Source of the DNA: Achaetomium macrosporum
Taxonomy: Eukaryota > Ascomycota > Sordariomycetes > Sordariales > Chaetomiaceae
Direction of reading: 5' to 3'
DNA: 64,000 nt
Assembly: GCA_033296875.1 (NCBI GenBank)
Contig: MU860050.1
Location: 1-64,000 of the forward strand
Each line of letters starts with the position of its first letter. The stretch's first letter is position 1. A program made the translations under genes and the position numbers. The notes under the pieces are model-generated. The model was not told the origin of the DNA and ran no database searches. It saw only the letters and a list, made by a program, of their open reading frames with translations. This document shows, one piece after another, positions 21,288-33,243 of the stretch.

Positions 21288-22797
21288 ATGGCCGCCTCCA
21301 GTCACTCTGTGGCGTCTGCCTCGCCGCGCTCATCGCAGCCGCCGTCGGTCAAATCCATCGAGGTTTCGAAGTCGCCAAAGCTGAACGGCCAAAATGGACA
21401 AATTGTCACACCAAATAATGGGGCCATCGAACAGACACCAAAACCCGCCGACAAGGGCTCTATGAAGGACCGGTTAACACGCATGTTTTCGGCCAAGGAC
21501 GTCTCCCAGCGCGCTGCGATGGCCGAGACAAACGACAATGCCACCCAGGCCAGGAAACCTCAGAATGGAGTTTCAAGCACGGCGTCGCCACCTCCCACCA
21601 AAGTAGCAAATGGGAAAGAAGTCCCTCTCCAACGTTTTGCACTCAACCCGGACGTCCAAGGCGGTCATGAACACCATCTGAAGTCCAGCCGCCGGCAAGA
21701 GAAGCTCTCAGACATGATTAAAGCCTTCCTTGGCAGGAAACCAGAGCAGCAAGCACCCGACAATGATCTCTCCTTGGTGTCGAACTGGGTCGACAACCTG
21801 AGGAAAGAGAAAGACCATCTTGCGTCGGACAAGAAGATCAACCCCAACCAGTCGGCAACCCTGGTGGAGAAGTACGGCAAGTGCCAGGAAATTGTGGGGC
21901 GGGGTGCCTTCGGGATTGTGAGGATCTCTCACAAGAAGCTGGATAATGGTCTGGGCGAGAAGCTGTTTGCCGTCAAGGAGTTCCGCCGGCGGCCTGAGGA
22001 GACAGAAAAGAAGTACAGCAAGCGGTTGACGGCTGAGTTTTGCATCTCATCGTCGCTCCGGCACCCCAACGTCATCCACACGCTCGATCTGCTCAAGGAC
22101 TCCAAGGGCGACTACTGCGAGGTAATGGAGTTCTGCGCGGGCGGCGACCTGTACACGCTCGTCCTGTCAGCCGGCAAGCTTGAGGTGCAAGAAGCCGACT
22201 GTTTCTTCAAGCAGATGATGCGCGGTGTCGAGTATATGCACGAGATGGGCGTTGCCCACCGCGATCTGAAGCCCGAGAACCTTCTCCTGACAACCCATGG
22301 CGCACTCAAGATCACCGATTTCGGCAATGGCGAGTGTTTCCGCATGGCCTGGGAGAACGACGCTCATATGGTATCGGGCCTGTGTGGCTCCGCCCCGTAC
22401 ATCGCCCCTGAAGAGTATACTGCTAAGGAGTTTGATGCTCGCGCCGTCGATGTATGGGCCTGTGGTGTCATTTACATGGCCATGCGGACCGGCCGCCACC
22501 TGTGGCGTGTTGCCAAAAAGGATGAGGACGAGTTCTATAGCCGTTACCTCGAGGGGCGTAAGGACGAGGAGGGTTATACCCCAATCGAGCAGCTACATAG
22601 GGTACGTGGCGGATTCACCAGGCATCGGCCGAGCATCCATCGTGATGTTGACACCCCGGATATAGGCTCGCTGCAGGAACGTAATCTACTCCATCCTAGA
22701 TCCCAACCCCACGCGGAGAATTACCGCATCCCAAGTTCTCAAGTCCGAGTGGGGCCGCGAGATACAACTCTGCAAGGCCGGCGAAGAGGGCCTCTAA
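21288..22797 (+). CDS. Ser/Thr protein kinase of the Sat4/Hal4-Hrk1 group
   Basis: Two exons, 21288-22601 and 22666-22797, give 481 residues; without the 64-nt intron the kinase domain would be truncated before its C-terminal helices (ARCRNVIYSILDPNPTRRIT). Motifs are a GRGAFGIVRI glycine loop, FAVKEFRRR with the catalytic Lys, HRDLKPENLLL, DFGNGECF and APEEY. The FAVKEFRRRP-type start and CGSAPYIAPEEY activation segment are typical of the fungal Npr/Hal family, which regulates plasma-membrane transporters (Trk K+ channels, Pma1). The first 200 residues are Ser/Pro-rich with a short ADKGSMKDRLTRMF segment of the kind seen in the group. ATG choice: residue 1 reads MAASSHSV; the frame is open 17 codons further upstream. 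Confidence 0.9.
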
Positions 22798-24859
22798 CAC
22801 ATGCCCCGTCAGGTGGATGGCTGGTGTGACCCCAAAAACCCGCCAAGGGCAAGCACCATCACCGTCTGACGGAACATGTCGTCAAGAGTATTTAACGTTG
22901 TAGCGCAGTACTGACTCCTCGAACCTAGCCCAGCGTGGCTAAAACCTCTTCCCGCTCGCCTACCGCCGAATGTCGATGCTCTCATGATATCCCCGAGCAG
23001 GACACAGCAACAGGATGACTATGGCGGAGGCCACGATGGCTTACCAAAATCACGACAGTGGACGCCTCGATCCGGCCTAGCATCGGAGCTTGGAGTTCGT
23101 GCGTTCTCGTTCTCATTGCTTGTCTGGGTGGTGTTCTGTGTGTTTTTTTTTTGTTCCCCTAAAGTTTATTCATTCCGTCTTTCGGGGGGTAGGCAGTCTG
23201 CGTTTTTTTTCTTTTTTTAGCGCTTTGGGTGGCCTAAATAAACCTGATTTAAAGCATTCTTTCCCTAGCAGTCGTTAATCTGGTCAAGACGGTTCCGGTC
23301 CGGTGGCTACCTCTGCTGCATTCACATAGTTGCGGGTAGATGGCGAGACAGTCCGGCGGTTGGGCTGGGTGCGTGGGTTGGTGGCGGCTTTTTGACCCTT
23401 CCGGAGATCAGAGTGCGTTTCACTTCTTACCTTCTTGTACCGTACTTTTTTCACTTCCCCTTAGTATTCTTATAACGCTACCATGAATATTAAATCTTAA
23501 AGCGGACCGGTTCTGGTCCTGCGATACTCGTTGACTTCATGTGTCCAAACGTGACCTCCGTTCCTAGTGTATACGTCCCTGGCCTTCGAGCCATCCATGA
23601 GGGTCTTTTGCTGTAGATTTGTTGAACCGTCGCATGGTATTTCAATATGAAGCTTGCCGGTGGGCTTTTGCCTGCCGTTCAACTCCATCACGGGAATCGA
23701 TGCTTGCGAGCCAGAGACGGCCCAAAGGGACATGGAGGTCTGGCAGGTGGAGAATGTACCTTATGTGACACAACGGAAATACGGAATGCAAGACGCAAAG
23801 ATCCCAAGATATCTCGACATCGCCGGCGAGTGATCCACAGGAGGCAACTGAAGCAGGAGAAGTACCTGCCTTGTTATGGGCAACGAAAGGGGGGGATGGA
23901 CATGTGTACAGGATATTCCACGGCACGATCTAGATCGCAGCAAGTTCACCCCGAGTCGGGGCAAATATAGGTACACAATCATGCCCGTCGGCTCGCGGCA
24001 TGGAAGCAACACAACATTACAGCCAGACCCTGGATTCCGCGAGGAACCCCTTCCACAACAGCCAGCATATCCATTGAGGAGCTAGATTGAAGTTATAGAA
24101 CAGCGACAAAGGACGTGATTATTTTGAGACCCATCTTCAGCTTCCGTGCATACTTAGGTGCACTTCCTTAATCTATTTCCCTAAGCCACCTACCACACCG
24201 CCCTAGCAGCGATGTCCGAAGCCGCAATAAACCAGGTCGAGAATCGATGGAAATAGAAAACTCCACATTACTCGGAAAATAAGAAAAAACAAGAGCATCA
24301 CGGCTGTCCTTTTGAGATCGCTGATTACTTCACCGTATCCTAACGTACCAAGCTGGAGAAAATGAGAACATCCCTGGGAATACATAACCCGTATAAATGT
24401 CTCCCGTCCCATAGCTATTGATAGCCTGGGATCCATATAAAGATGAGAATGGACAGAGCCGAGTAAGACGGGGAGGTTGACATTGAAGCAGGGAAAGCGC
24501 GAGTTGAGAGGATGAAGTAGATAAAGCATCAGCATCCACAAGAAATGTGACTCCCAAATATCCACGCGCGAAATAGACACACACATACACCCTTACGCCA
24601 CACGACATAGCCCCATCATATTAAACCAAAAGAATCCAAAAATCCCCTCCTGTTCCCTCCATCCACACATCACGCCAACACCCATCCCTAGCCCACAAGT
24701 CCCGACGTCAATCTCGACAGCAGCAACACATAAAACCTGTAAATCGAATCCGACATCAATAGTATCACTTCCAACGAAAACCCTCCCACACCAACCCCAC
24801 CACAGCCGACCAGCAAGACACAGGGACAGCTCGTAGGGTGACGAGAGAAGAGGTCGGGA
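22798..24859. other. Convergent intergenic region
   Basis: Two kilobases lie between the 3' ends of the kinase and the gene ending at 24860. T-rich stretches near 23140-23220 fit a 3' UTR. No frame with recognisable content is present. Confidence 0.5.
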
Positions 24860-26441
24860 TCATGAGTGGAAAAGATCCCAAGCCCTTGCACACAAAGCCA
24901 AGAACTCCTCCTTCTTGGCCTCAATCGTGTCCGGGCTGTCCCGTCCCTCGCCGAATGGTCCCCTCCTGGCGCTGCCGCCCATCGACGACGAGAACGGCAG
25001 TGGCGCCGCCGGCGCGGGCCGCGCCCCATTACCCAGCGGCGGGCTGCCGCCTTCCTCGTACTGGTCCCGCCTCCGCTTCATGGAGGAGCTGGTCGGGCCC
25101 GTCGCACTAGCTGTGAGTAGTGCGGCGGTTGCGGCGCCCGCCACGCTTCTGTTGTCCGAGAGGCCTGGTGGTGGTGGTGGTCTGCTGTGGTTATGGGTTT
25201 GACCGCCGGTGGGGTGCTGGTGATGAGGATGAGGGGCTTGTTCGCGGGCGTGCGGGTGCGGAGGCGACGGTGGCGTCGGGGGCTGGTGGCCGCCGTAGCG
25301 TACTAGCTTTGGTAGGAGCTCTGGCCGGCCGCCGGCCAGCTCAACCTGGGCTTCCTCGGCCGACTTGTACTCCCTTGACCGGTTGGGCTGTGGTGGCGGA
25401 GGCGGGGGGTGGTGTGGGGATGGAAGGGGCCCTCGGTTCTGGTTCTGGCCGGCAAATAAAGCGTGGCCGCTGGAATCAGGGTGACCCGAGAGATTCTGCC
25501 CGAAGACGTCGGCAATTGGGGGAAGGCGGTTGCTTGTCTGGGTGGCGGGTACGTGATGGATGTGCGATGTGCTGGCCAGGTTGGACGGTTGGTTGGTGAT
25601 GTGCCGCGTCAGTGGGTGTGGGTTGTGTCTCCCAGTGAACGTCTGGCCGAGAGGTGCGGATTGGATGACTCTCTCGTTTGCGAACTGCTGGGGCGACGGC
25701 GCAACAATGCTCAGACCTGGCGGCGCACCGCGCTTGCGCGCCAGGCCGGGTGTCTTTGCAGCGAAGTGGCTTCCGTTGTGGTCCTTATCTGGGCCGTCTC
25801 CCATCTTCGCTGATTGCTGCTGTAACCTCGCCTCGATGATTTGTCTCTGGTGCTCCCGGACGCTCATGCTGCGATTCAGCTGCTCCTGCTCCGTGGCGTC
25901 CTTCGGAACGAAGCCTGGTGATAGACATGCGATCCCAACCTCCTGAATGCCTAGTGCACCCTCTCGCGCGGTCAGGGGCCGCCCAGTGGCCGGAGACACA
26001 ATACTCGTGTTCCTGGAGAGGTCCAGCTTTTTTGGCCGGTGTCGGGCAGTGGGCAGACCCGGGGAGCCTGGCTCCTTTTTCACGACGATTTTTGGCCTTT
26101 CGCCATTCCGAGACCTGTGCATATTGGAACCAAGTTAGCAAGGTCGACGAGGCAAAACGCGATGGAAATCTCGAGATTCTTGGGCTTGCTTACGCGCTGG
26201 GCGGAGACGATTTTTGCGAGCCCACCGCCGCACCAGCCGCTCTCGGGCTGCCACTCCCGGACCGTCGTTGTGCTGCAGGCCCATTACTCGGCGGTGCCGT
26301 CGCTGGTTGAGGAGGCGGAGGAGCAGCTACTGTCCTCTGCGCGGTCGGGGTGGTCGTGGTAGGGGGGGGGAGGTCGGAGCCGTACGAGGACGGCCTCTCG
26401 TGGGGGCCCGGAGACGGGGCCATTGCAACTGCCGTGCTCAT
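24860..26441 (-). CDS. Disordered protein of unknown function
   Basis: Two exons on the minus strand, 26441-26194 and 26114-24860, joined over a 79-nt intron, give 500 residues. I do not recognise the family. The sequence is Pro/Ser/Gln/His-rich and probably mostly disordered. More ordered-looking, possibly conserved blocks are RNGERPKIVVKKEPGSPG after the intron, TAREGALGIQEVGIACLSPG, a charged segment SVREHQRQIIEARLQQQ that could be a short helix, SAEEAQVELAGGRPELLPKL, and the C-terminal EAKKEEFLALCARAWDLFHS. A KRRR cluster near residue 430 could be a nuclear signal. These suggest a regulatory nuclear protein, but no function is claimed. The next gene upstream lies 3.3 kb away. Confidence 0.72.
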
Positions 26442-29400
26442 GTTGTCGGTTTGCGTCGTAGTCACGCTGTTGCACGATGGAGTGATTTCGGATGAAGAAA
26501 CCAGTGGGAATCGGTCAGAATATGCTGAGAAAACACCAGGAATTTGGATGGAGCAGAAGCGCCAGAAAATAACAATTGGATGGAGGAGGCGACGTTGCGG
26601 CGGAAGGGGGCTGGGTGTTGGACCTGAATACTAAGATCTCCCGGGCCTCTCTTCCTTCATCCAGTGCGAGTCTATTGCAGACCGCTGTTGAACTCGAGTC
26701 CAGGCGAAAAAGAAAAGGAATGCGGAAAAGAAAACCGAGAACCGCTAGCAAGGCTAGGCCGCTCGAGCCGAGAGATCTGCGATCTGCTGTGATTAATTGT
26801 GTGATTATCGAGCAGGCCCGGAACAATCGTTCGAGCTGCTGGTCGTTCCGGCCCGGGCGCTTCGAAACACTCTCGGGCTGGTGTCACAGTGTGAAGGGCG
26901 CACTTTCCCCTTTCCGGCCACTCAGTGGAGGTCGTAAGCAGAAATCTGCAAGCTCCTGCGTTTCGTCTAGGGCTTGGAGCGCGCTTGCTGCATTCGCTGA
27001 GTCGCCGTCGGGAGTCGGCGGCGAAGCACAAACGGGCTTTATCAAAATGTCCTCTTTGACGCCTCGCTGATTATCTTCCTTTCCTCGCGTCCCGATCCAA
27101 ATGAGTGTCTTTTAGCACCTCGGTTGTTCGGGCGGTGGTGGTGGTACAGGCCGGGGTAGATCAAGTCCACCGTCGAGCAATGTTCGGATGTGCGTGCCGA
27201 AGACTGGATGAGCGACAGGACTATGTAAACCCAGCCGCGCTGGTGATGGAATACAGCTGCAGAAGGGGAAAACCGTCAACCCCGCGGGGCTTTGGAAGGT
27301 AGGATGGGGCGGTATTAAAACGAGAGACTCTGATAAGGCCAGGGCAAGGGGCTGCGTCAGGAAGGCGATGCCCGGGGTGAAATACCTAGGTATGGATGAG
27401 GGGCTGTGAGACGGTGGCGGGAGTCTTATTTTAAGGGGGCACATAATAATCATGCCCGACGACAACCCCGGCACCCGAAGCGAATTCTTGTTTACGAAAG
27501 GGGATGAAGCAGTCCCTCCCAGAGCTTGCTACGGAAAGACGGTGCGGCAAGTCGCGTGTGAGAATCGCTGTTGAATCCGCAGATGTGGCCCTTGTCCCAT
27601 CACCAAGTGTCAGATGGGAGAGTGCCGTCCGCTGGCTCTAGTGTTTGAGATTTGCGGTCGTTGGGCCCTGAGTGGAGGCCCGCTGGGCTTGGCCGCAGCT
27701 ATTCCCTGTAACAGCCTCCTTGTGGAGATCGATGTCTCCGTCGATGGTTTGGTGGTCGCCTTGCGACCAGCTGCCTGCGGTGTCCCGCGGCGCTGTTGAG
27801 CTTGAGGGGCGACCGGAATCCCGATATTTCCCTCGGCTCCCATCAGGGGTTATGGGGGAGTGCCTTAAACTCTCTTGTCGTTTTGGATTGAGCGTGCTTC
27901 TTCTTGCGATTGGGTAGAACCGCGGGGTGCACCGCTTCTTGGACCCCTGCTCGCCCAGACTTCCATCTGCAGAGCACTTCGCATCCGCCAGCCGCGACAG
28001 CGCCGCCTGAAACTCGTCTGTGCTGCGAGGAGGGGCGCAGAGTCCCATCATGGAGCCGGCGACAGGGGTCGAGTTTGCTGGGTCACGCCGCGCCGGCAAA
28101 ATCTCCAGAATGCCTCATTGCGATGGACTTTCGGAAGTGGTAGTGTACACTAAAAATGTCCGGTGAAGGCTCGTGATAGGGGCCGCCATAATATTCACAA
28201 GCTTGAACCATGTGTTCTTCTAACTGACAGTTCAGAGAACGGGCTATGTGCGACCTTTTTCCCGCTCCGCCGAAGGTAGGATGGCCAAGTTGCATGTCCT
28301 GCATCGCCAATGCGGAACCATGGTTGCCGTCTGCCAGTGTAAATTAAGGTTCAAAGAGCACGGGCTGTCGATTTATCGGGTCTATTTCAATGGGCGGGTG
28401 TTCGTGTTGATATCGAGACTCGCATGACGATGACGAGAGACCCCGGAAAAGAACCAACGTGATGAAGTGTCGACGATCGCCGAGGCCGTGGAGGTAATCG
28501 TGTACAGAAGACGGATTCACCTGCCACTGCGATCATGATGTGCAAGAGCGGGTTCGATGTGAGTGAGGGTTGGGCATGTCGTGGTCTGGACTCTGGTGAT
28601 CTTTCCACATTGCATGTCACTGCAACGTTCTGGGACGCTATTTTCAATCCTCCCTCCGTTACTGGTTAGCTCAGCACGCGCAGGTCTCGCCGTTCGGTCC
28701 GTCGAAAAAGGCATGTCGGCTCCCGTCATCATCTGACAATGCCTAACCTTACTGTTCTAGAGGGTCCGTACCCATAGTGAGTGAAGACATTCAATAGGTA
28801 ATTGGCGTGAAGGCAACGACCAATCTTTGTGGGATCGAACCGGACGAGCTTTGGCCTGGATGGCTGCAAGTCCATAGTTTGGCGTTGCTTTGGGCTCAGC
28901 TGCAGGCAGTCTCGACTTTGGCCCGTTAAGGGACCAGCCAATCAGCTGCTGTTTCCCGTTTCATCGTTGCTTGCCCTGAGACGGCCGGGCGATGACAATG
29001 ATGGAACCAACACACGTGAAATGAATTGAACGGCATCCGAGTCGCCGATTGAACACGGGCCCCAGTCATGAGTTCTCCAAGACAATACTGACTTGTACAT
29101 AGGTATGCTCGTTGAGTAGGCCCAACGCAAGAATCGTAGTCTTGCAGACACGAATATCATAACGTGGCGACTGCCTGTCATCTGCGATAGCGTTGCTACT
29201 TTACTCATCCGAACCGAACATTAGATCAGTGGATTGCCCATTCTATCTTTCCAGTTGCCGCTAGGCCTTGCCACTGTTTCGATATTCTGCACACACGATG
29301 TGGCATGCAGGTTTCTTAACATGATCACGGACAAAGTGCCAATTGGGAGTTGGTGATTGGTATACCGCTGGATTGGATCATGTTCCTGTTGGCTGCCGCA

Positions 29401-29767
29401 GCGGCTGTGAGGAGGAGTGGTATACGGAAGCATCACAAGGCTCCAAAACTGGTAATGGAAGTTCCCATGACTATAACCTTGCAGGATGCGAAATTCCAGA
29501 CCTTTAGTTCTTCAAGGTACTTCATGTGATGTGACCATCGACTCCAACACAATGTCTGTGCTGTAGGGCTGAGATGAATTTGGCTGTGTTGACTCGAGCT
29601 GGGTGGGGAGGGAATTTACGGTGGCCGCTAAGGAAAATGGGGTCCACACGCCACTTGCCCGATCGGTAGCTCAAAATTTTACCGAGATCTCAAGACAAGT
29701 CTCGGCATATTCCACCTCGGTGGCCAAGTCGCAAAAGTTACAAGGAACGCATCGCACTCACTTCCAA
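26442..29767. other. Large divergent intergenic region
   Basis: This 3.3-kb stretch lies between the starts of the gene at 26441 and RPC19. The longest frame, minus strand 27638-28099, is about 153 codons but has no recognisable motif, no partner exons and ordinary composition, so it is not called as a gene. A perfect palindrome TACCTAGGTA sits at 27383-27392. Confidence 0.45.
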
Positions 29768-30448
29768 ATGCCCAGAGCTAAGTCCAAGAAGGAGGAGCCT
29801 GTCGAGGCCGGGTCGGACGTCGTCATGGAGGAGGCGCCGCCGTCTCATCAGCCGGAGAGCAGGGATGATATGTCGGTCGACCAGGATGAGAATGACGGGC
29901 CGGAAGATGTTGAGGACGAGGAAGTTGACGAAGAAGAGGAGGAGGAGGAGGATGTTCAACGAGTGAGGCTGGTATGTCAAATCATCCCATGTTTCAGCCG
30001 CTAGTCTTGAGAGAGATTCAATGGGCGCTAATCACATCTCCAGCTCCCTGGCTCAACACCCACTGCTGCCTCATTTGAGTTTCTCAATGAGGGCCACACT
30101 CTCGGGAATGCTTTGAGATACATCATCATGAAGAAGCAAGTCTTGACTCTTGACTCCAACGTCCTCTTTCATTCACTAACCGGCACCCAAGCCCTGATGT
30201 CGAGTTCTGCGCATATGCCATTCCACATCCGTCAGAGGCAAAGATGAATGTCAGAATCCAGACATTTGGTGAGTTGATACTGCGCTCTGGCGGATGGAGT
30301 ACCCAATATACTGATGTTTGCTTCAGAGGGGACGACCGCGATCCAGGCGCTAGAAAAGGGGTTGCGGGACCTGCAGGAGCTCTGTGACGTCGTGTCGGAT
30401 AAGTTCATTGACGCTAAGGAAAAGTTCGCGGCGAGTGCTTCTTCGTAG
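29768..30448 (+). CDS. RPC19: RNA polymerase I and III subunit AC19 (Rpc19)
   Basis: Four exons, 29768-29971, 30044-30135, 30192-30268 and 30327-30448, give 164 residues. AC19 pairs with AC40 as the alpha-like heterodimer that nucleates Pol I and Pol III. The domain begins with AASFEFLNEGHTLGNALRY, the alpha-dimerisation signature, continues IIMKNPDVEFCAYAIPHPSE and ends with TFEGTTAIQALEKGLRDL. The N-terminus is a long acidic extension (a run of Glu/Asp at about residues 43-64). Intron 2 (30136-30191) starts GCAAGT rather than GT; the reading IIMK-N-PDVEF only works with this GC-AG intron. The frame is open upstream of 29768, but the leader residues have no family match. Confidence 0.93.
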
Positions 30449-30597
30449 ATTCCTTTCGTCTCGGGTCAAGCAGGGAGTGGCGTTCAGGCATGGTTTGGGT
30501 TAGGTTATGCATTGAGGGCACATAGCGTAAACCGATGCGTTTGGGTGGTATTTCACATTGAGTTATATACACATAGAGCAAGCGCATTACGCCCATC

Positions 30598-31297
30598 CTA
30601 GTTGCGACCCTGAATAACGGCCGTGAGCGCAAGACTCCCGAGAAAGGGCAGACCTCAAAACTTACCTGCAAGAACCCCTCAATGAAATTTGATGGCAATC
30701 TCTTCTCCCCTCTGAAGTTTTCCTCTTTAAAGAAGGACATGATGTGATTCGTTTGGCGCCAGAAGTTCATGGTTTCCTGTAACAATCAAGCGTCAGCCCC
30801 AGAACTTCGAGATAGTCCCGGATTTGGATCGCCGGGGCCGCCCCCCGATTCCTCAAATGGTTCTACCATCCCGACCGTCCCAGTCCCAGTTTATCGTACG
30901 TGGCCAAGGCTCAGCTTACCTGATAATCGGCATTGCTTTGTAGCAGAAGAACATCGACCACAGGCAGCTTGTTGACATATCGGTGGCGCTCGAACTCCTG
31001 CCTGATGCGGGATCGAATCGCGGAAACGGGTTGTGGGACCGAGTACATCGTCTGGATCTCGGGCGCCTGAGCAGCATATTGTCAGCATCACTGACGGCTT
31101 AGACCTTGTAAACCGTCTGCCGCTGTCTGGTATCGTACCGCGCGAATCCAAGCTCGATATGCCGCAAGCACCCTCCGCTTCGCGTCGGCCCAATTGGCCG
31201 CTACTGCTCGTCAGTCGCTGGTTAACTAAATGCAGGAAACGGTTCACAGCTTACACTGCCTCGTGGTAACGGCGAATTGAGTCGGTGAGATCGCCAT
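30598..31297 (-). CDS. NDUFA6: NADH:ubiquinone oxidoreductase LYR subunit (NDUFA6/B14, 14.8 kDa)
   Basis: Five exons on the minus strand: 31297-31255, 31200-31139, 31066-30920, 30776-30666 and 30609-30598, giving 124 residues, near the animal length of 128. This is the LYRM-family accessory subunit on the matrix arm of complex I that binds acyl-carrier protein. Landmarks are WADAKRRVLAAYRAWIR (the LYR motif reads AYR), IRQEFERHRYV, VDVLLLQSNADYQETMNFWRQ, and the C-terminus FIEGFLQGRN. The last coding exon is only 12 nt (GRN plus stop) and follows a 56-nt intron. It is divergent from BUD31 across about 300 bp. Confidence 0.9.
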
Positions 31298-31601
31298 GGC
31301 GGCCGAAGTGTTGGTTGTCGTTCGCCGAGATAGAGATCACCACCTCGTGGTGGTTGGACGGCTGATGCTGAAGCTTGGACCACCCTGCTTCATGCCCCAC
31401 TCCACGTCCAAGCTTGCTTAGTCATTTTATCAAATGCCATGGAAGCATATCCGAGTTCAGTGGAACGAACCCCTCCATCTCGCTCAACGGAAAGTCAGAA
31501 ACACCCATCACAGTGTAGACTCCCTCTACCGCGCGCACAAATCTTACAGAAAATAGGAAACGGAGCTTCAAGCAGCCCACAAACAGCACAGCCAGAAACT
31601 C
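31298..31601. promoter_or_regulatory. Divergent promoter, NDUFA6 / BUD31
   Basis: This 304-bp region lies between two start codons on opposite strands. I see no distinctive element. Confidence 0.5.
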
Positions 31602-32048
31602 ATGCCTGCCATCCGCCATGCATCCAAGCGCAAGCCGCCGCCGGACGGCTTCAGCGATATCGAAGAGGACCTGCTGATCTTCAGCAATAAGATGAAGGAC
31701 GCGCAGAACACGCCCACAGACAACATCCCGAAGCACCAGGCGCAGTGGCCCATCTTCCAGATTGCGCACCAGCGTAGCCGCTACGTGTACGAGCTCTACT
31801 ATGAGAAGGAGGCCATCAGCAAGCAGCTGTACGAGTGGTTGCTCAAGAACGGGTACGCCGACGCTATGCTCATAGCCAAATGGAAGAAGCAGGGGTACGA
31901 GAAGCTGTGCTGCTTGCGGTGCATCCAGACCAAGGAGACGAACTTTAACTCGACGTGCATCTGCCGCGTGCCGAGAGCTCAGCTTAAGGAGGATCAAGAG
32001 GTGCAGTGCGTGAGTTGTGGGTGTAGGGGATGCGCTTCGACGGACTGA
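31602..32048 (+). CDS. BUD31: Spliceosome-associated G10 protein (Bud31/Cwf14)
   Basis: One exon, 148 residues, matching the family length of about 144-157. Bud31 is a zinc-binding component of the activated spliceosome (NineTeen-related complex) that contacts U6 and Cef1-linked factors. The N-terminus is RKPPPDGF-like (KRKPPPDGFSDI), followed by WPIFQIAHQRSRYVYELYY, AISKQLYEWL, and the highly conserved IAKWKKQGYEKLCCLRCIQT. The Cys-rich zinc cluster runs through TCICRVP and CVSCGCRGC. Neighbours suggest no functional linkage. Confidence 0.95.
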   Translation: MPAIRHASKRKPPPDGFSDIEEDLLIFSNKMKDAQNTPTDNIPKHQAQWPIFQIAHQRSRYVYELYYEKEAISKQLYEWLLKNGYADAMLIAKWKKQGYEKLCCLRCIQTKETNFNSTCICRVPRAQLKEDQEVQCVSCGCRGCASTD

Positions 32049-32403
32049 GGAACCCGTGTCGGCAATTGCGGAGGCCTTACGGCGGGACGACTAGTGGTTG
32101 ATGATACCAGTTTTCTTTCTATGATTTGTGGGAGATACATCGGGATCTAGGAAGCGTGTAAGATTCACCACCTACCGCGCGGTTACCTTGCATGATACTC
32201 ACTCAGACGACAGAGACTGCACGGGACCGGATATTAAAAGCCTTGCTGGCTGGTGGATTTAGGTTGACGCACTAATAACATGCAAGAAGCAATGCCTTTC
32301 AGCCAGTATGTTTGTCTCCAACCTTGAAGCGCGGATTGTTGTGTCGTGTCCCATGCTCATCTAAATAGCCGCGAATCAAAGTGTCTCCTTACCAGCTGAA
32401 GGA
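32049..32403. other. Convergent intergenic region (BUD31 / zinc-finger gene)
   Basis: This is 355 bp, presumably two 3' UTRs; nothing else is seen. Confidence 0.5.
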
Positions 32404-33243
32404 CTACCGCTTAGCGAAACCGGCCTTCTTCCCTCGCCCAAAGCGGACGCTCATGGGTACAAACCGGAGCGCCGCCATGGCGCCGGAGAGGTCTTCCATC
32501 TCCTGATCCGGCTGCTGCTCGGTTTCTTTTCCGGTCGAGTCTGCTAGGACATGGCTATCTGGAGATGCTTGGGGTTTCTCAGCAACTGGCCCCTGTCCTT
32601 GGCCTTGGGAGGAGTCTCGAGGTGATGACACAGCGGCGGTTGATCTCCGACGGCATCTAGGCCTCTCCTGCAACAGGGAGCGTCGCCCATCGATGCCTTC
32701 CCGCGTGATGGCGAAGAAGAAATCCTTGGGGTACATGTGCTTGTCGATCAGATGCATCTTGCGCTTGTGCGGCGTGGTGCATTTTTTCTCGCACCCTTCC
32801 ACGAAGCATGAAAACTGAAGTGCTCAGTCAGGCCATCGGCAAATAGCGTGTGTTGATACGTCCGGGGAACTTACAGTCCGCTCCCCTCTCTCCTTCCTTA
32901 CTTGGGCAAACGAGTCGTGCGTCTCCTCGATATGGAGGCTGAGGAAATGGGCAGACGGGAAGTTTTTGCGGCATTGCAGGCAGCGGTTGGTGTGTTGGTC
33001 TCTGTAATGAGTCTCGTAGTCGCTGTATGATGAAAACCGTAAAGGCTCCTTGTGGGGCGGCAGTGCGCAGTGTATCTTGACCTCGCTGTCTTCATCGCTC
33101 CCCGATGGGTCAAGCTCGGCGATTTTGGCAGCGGGTGGCAATGAATCTGCGCCGTTGCCGATGAGCTGTTTCAGCCCGCCGTCGCCATTTCCATAGGTGG
33201 TTTCCTCTGGAGGTGGCTCTTCGAGTCCTCGTGAGCGCTTCAT
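32404..33243 (-). CDS. C2H2 zinc-finger protein, ZNF511-like
   Basis: Two exons on the minus strand, 33243-32875 and 32814-32404, with a 60-nt intron, give 259 residues. Three finger-like units are visible: a degenerate C...H unit around KIHCALPP, then CLQCRKNFPSAHFLSLHIEETH (C-x2-C...H-x4-H), then FSCFVEGCEKKCTTPHKRKMHLIDKH after the intron (C-x4-C...H-x4-H). This order and the YPKDFFF motif after the last finger resemble the conserved eukaryotic ZNF511 family, whose role is poorly known. The C-terminus is Ser/Gln-rich and ends SVRFGRGKKAGFAKR, a basic Gly-rich tail. Convergent with BUD31, divergent from the EST1-like gene. Confidence 0.82.

Noticed and set aside
27638..28099. Minus-strand frame of about 153 codons
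   Set aside because: No motif, no partner exons and no codon pattern distinguishing it from other random frames in the same GC-rich interval.
31422..31997. Minus-strand frame of 191 codons
   Set aside because: It is antisense to BUD31, which is clearly identified.
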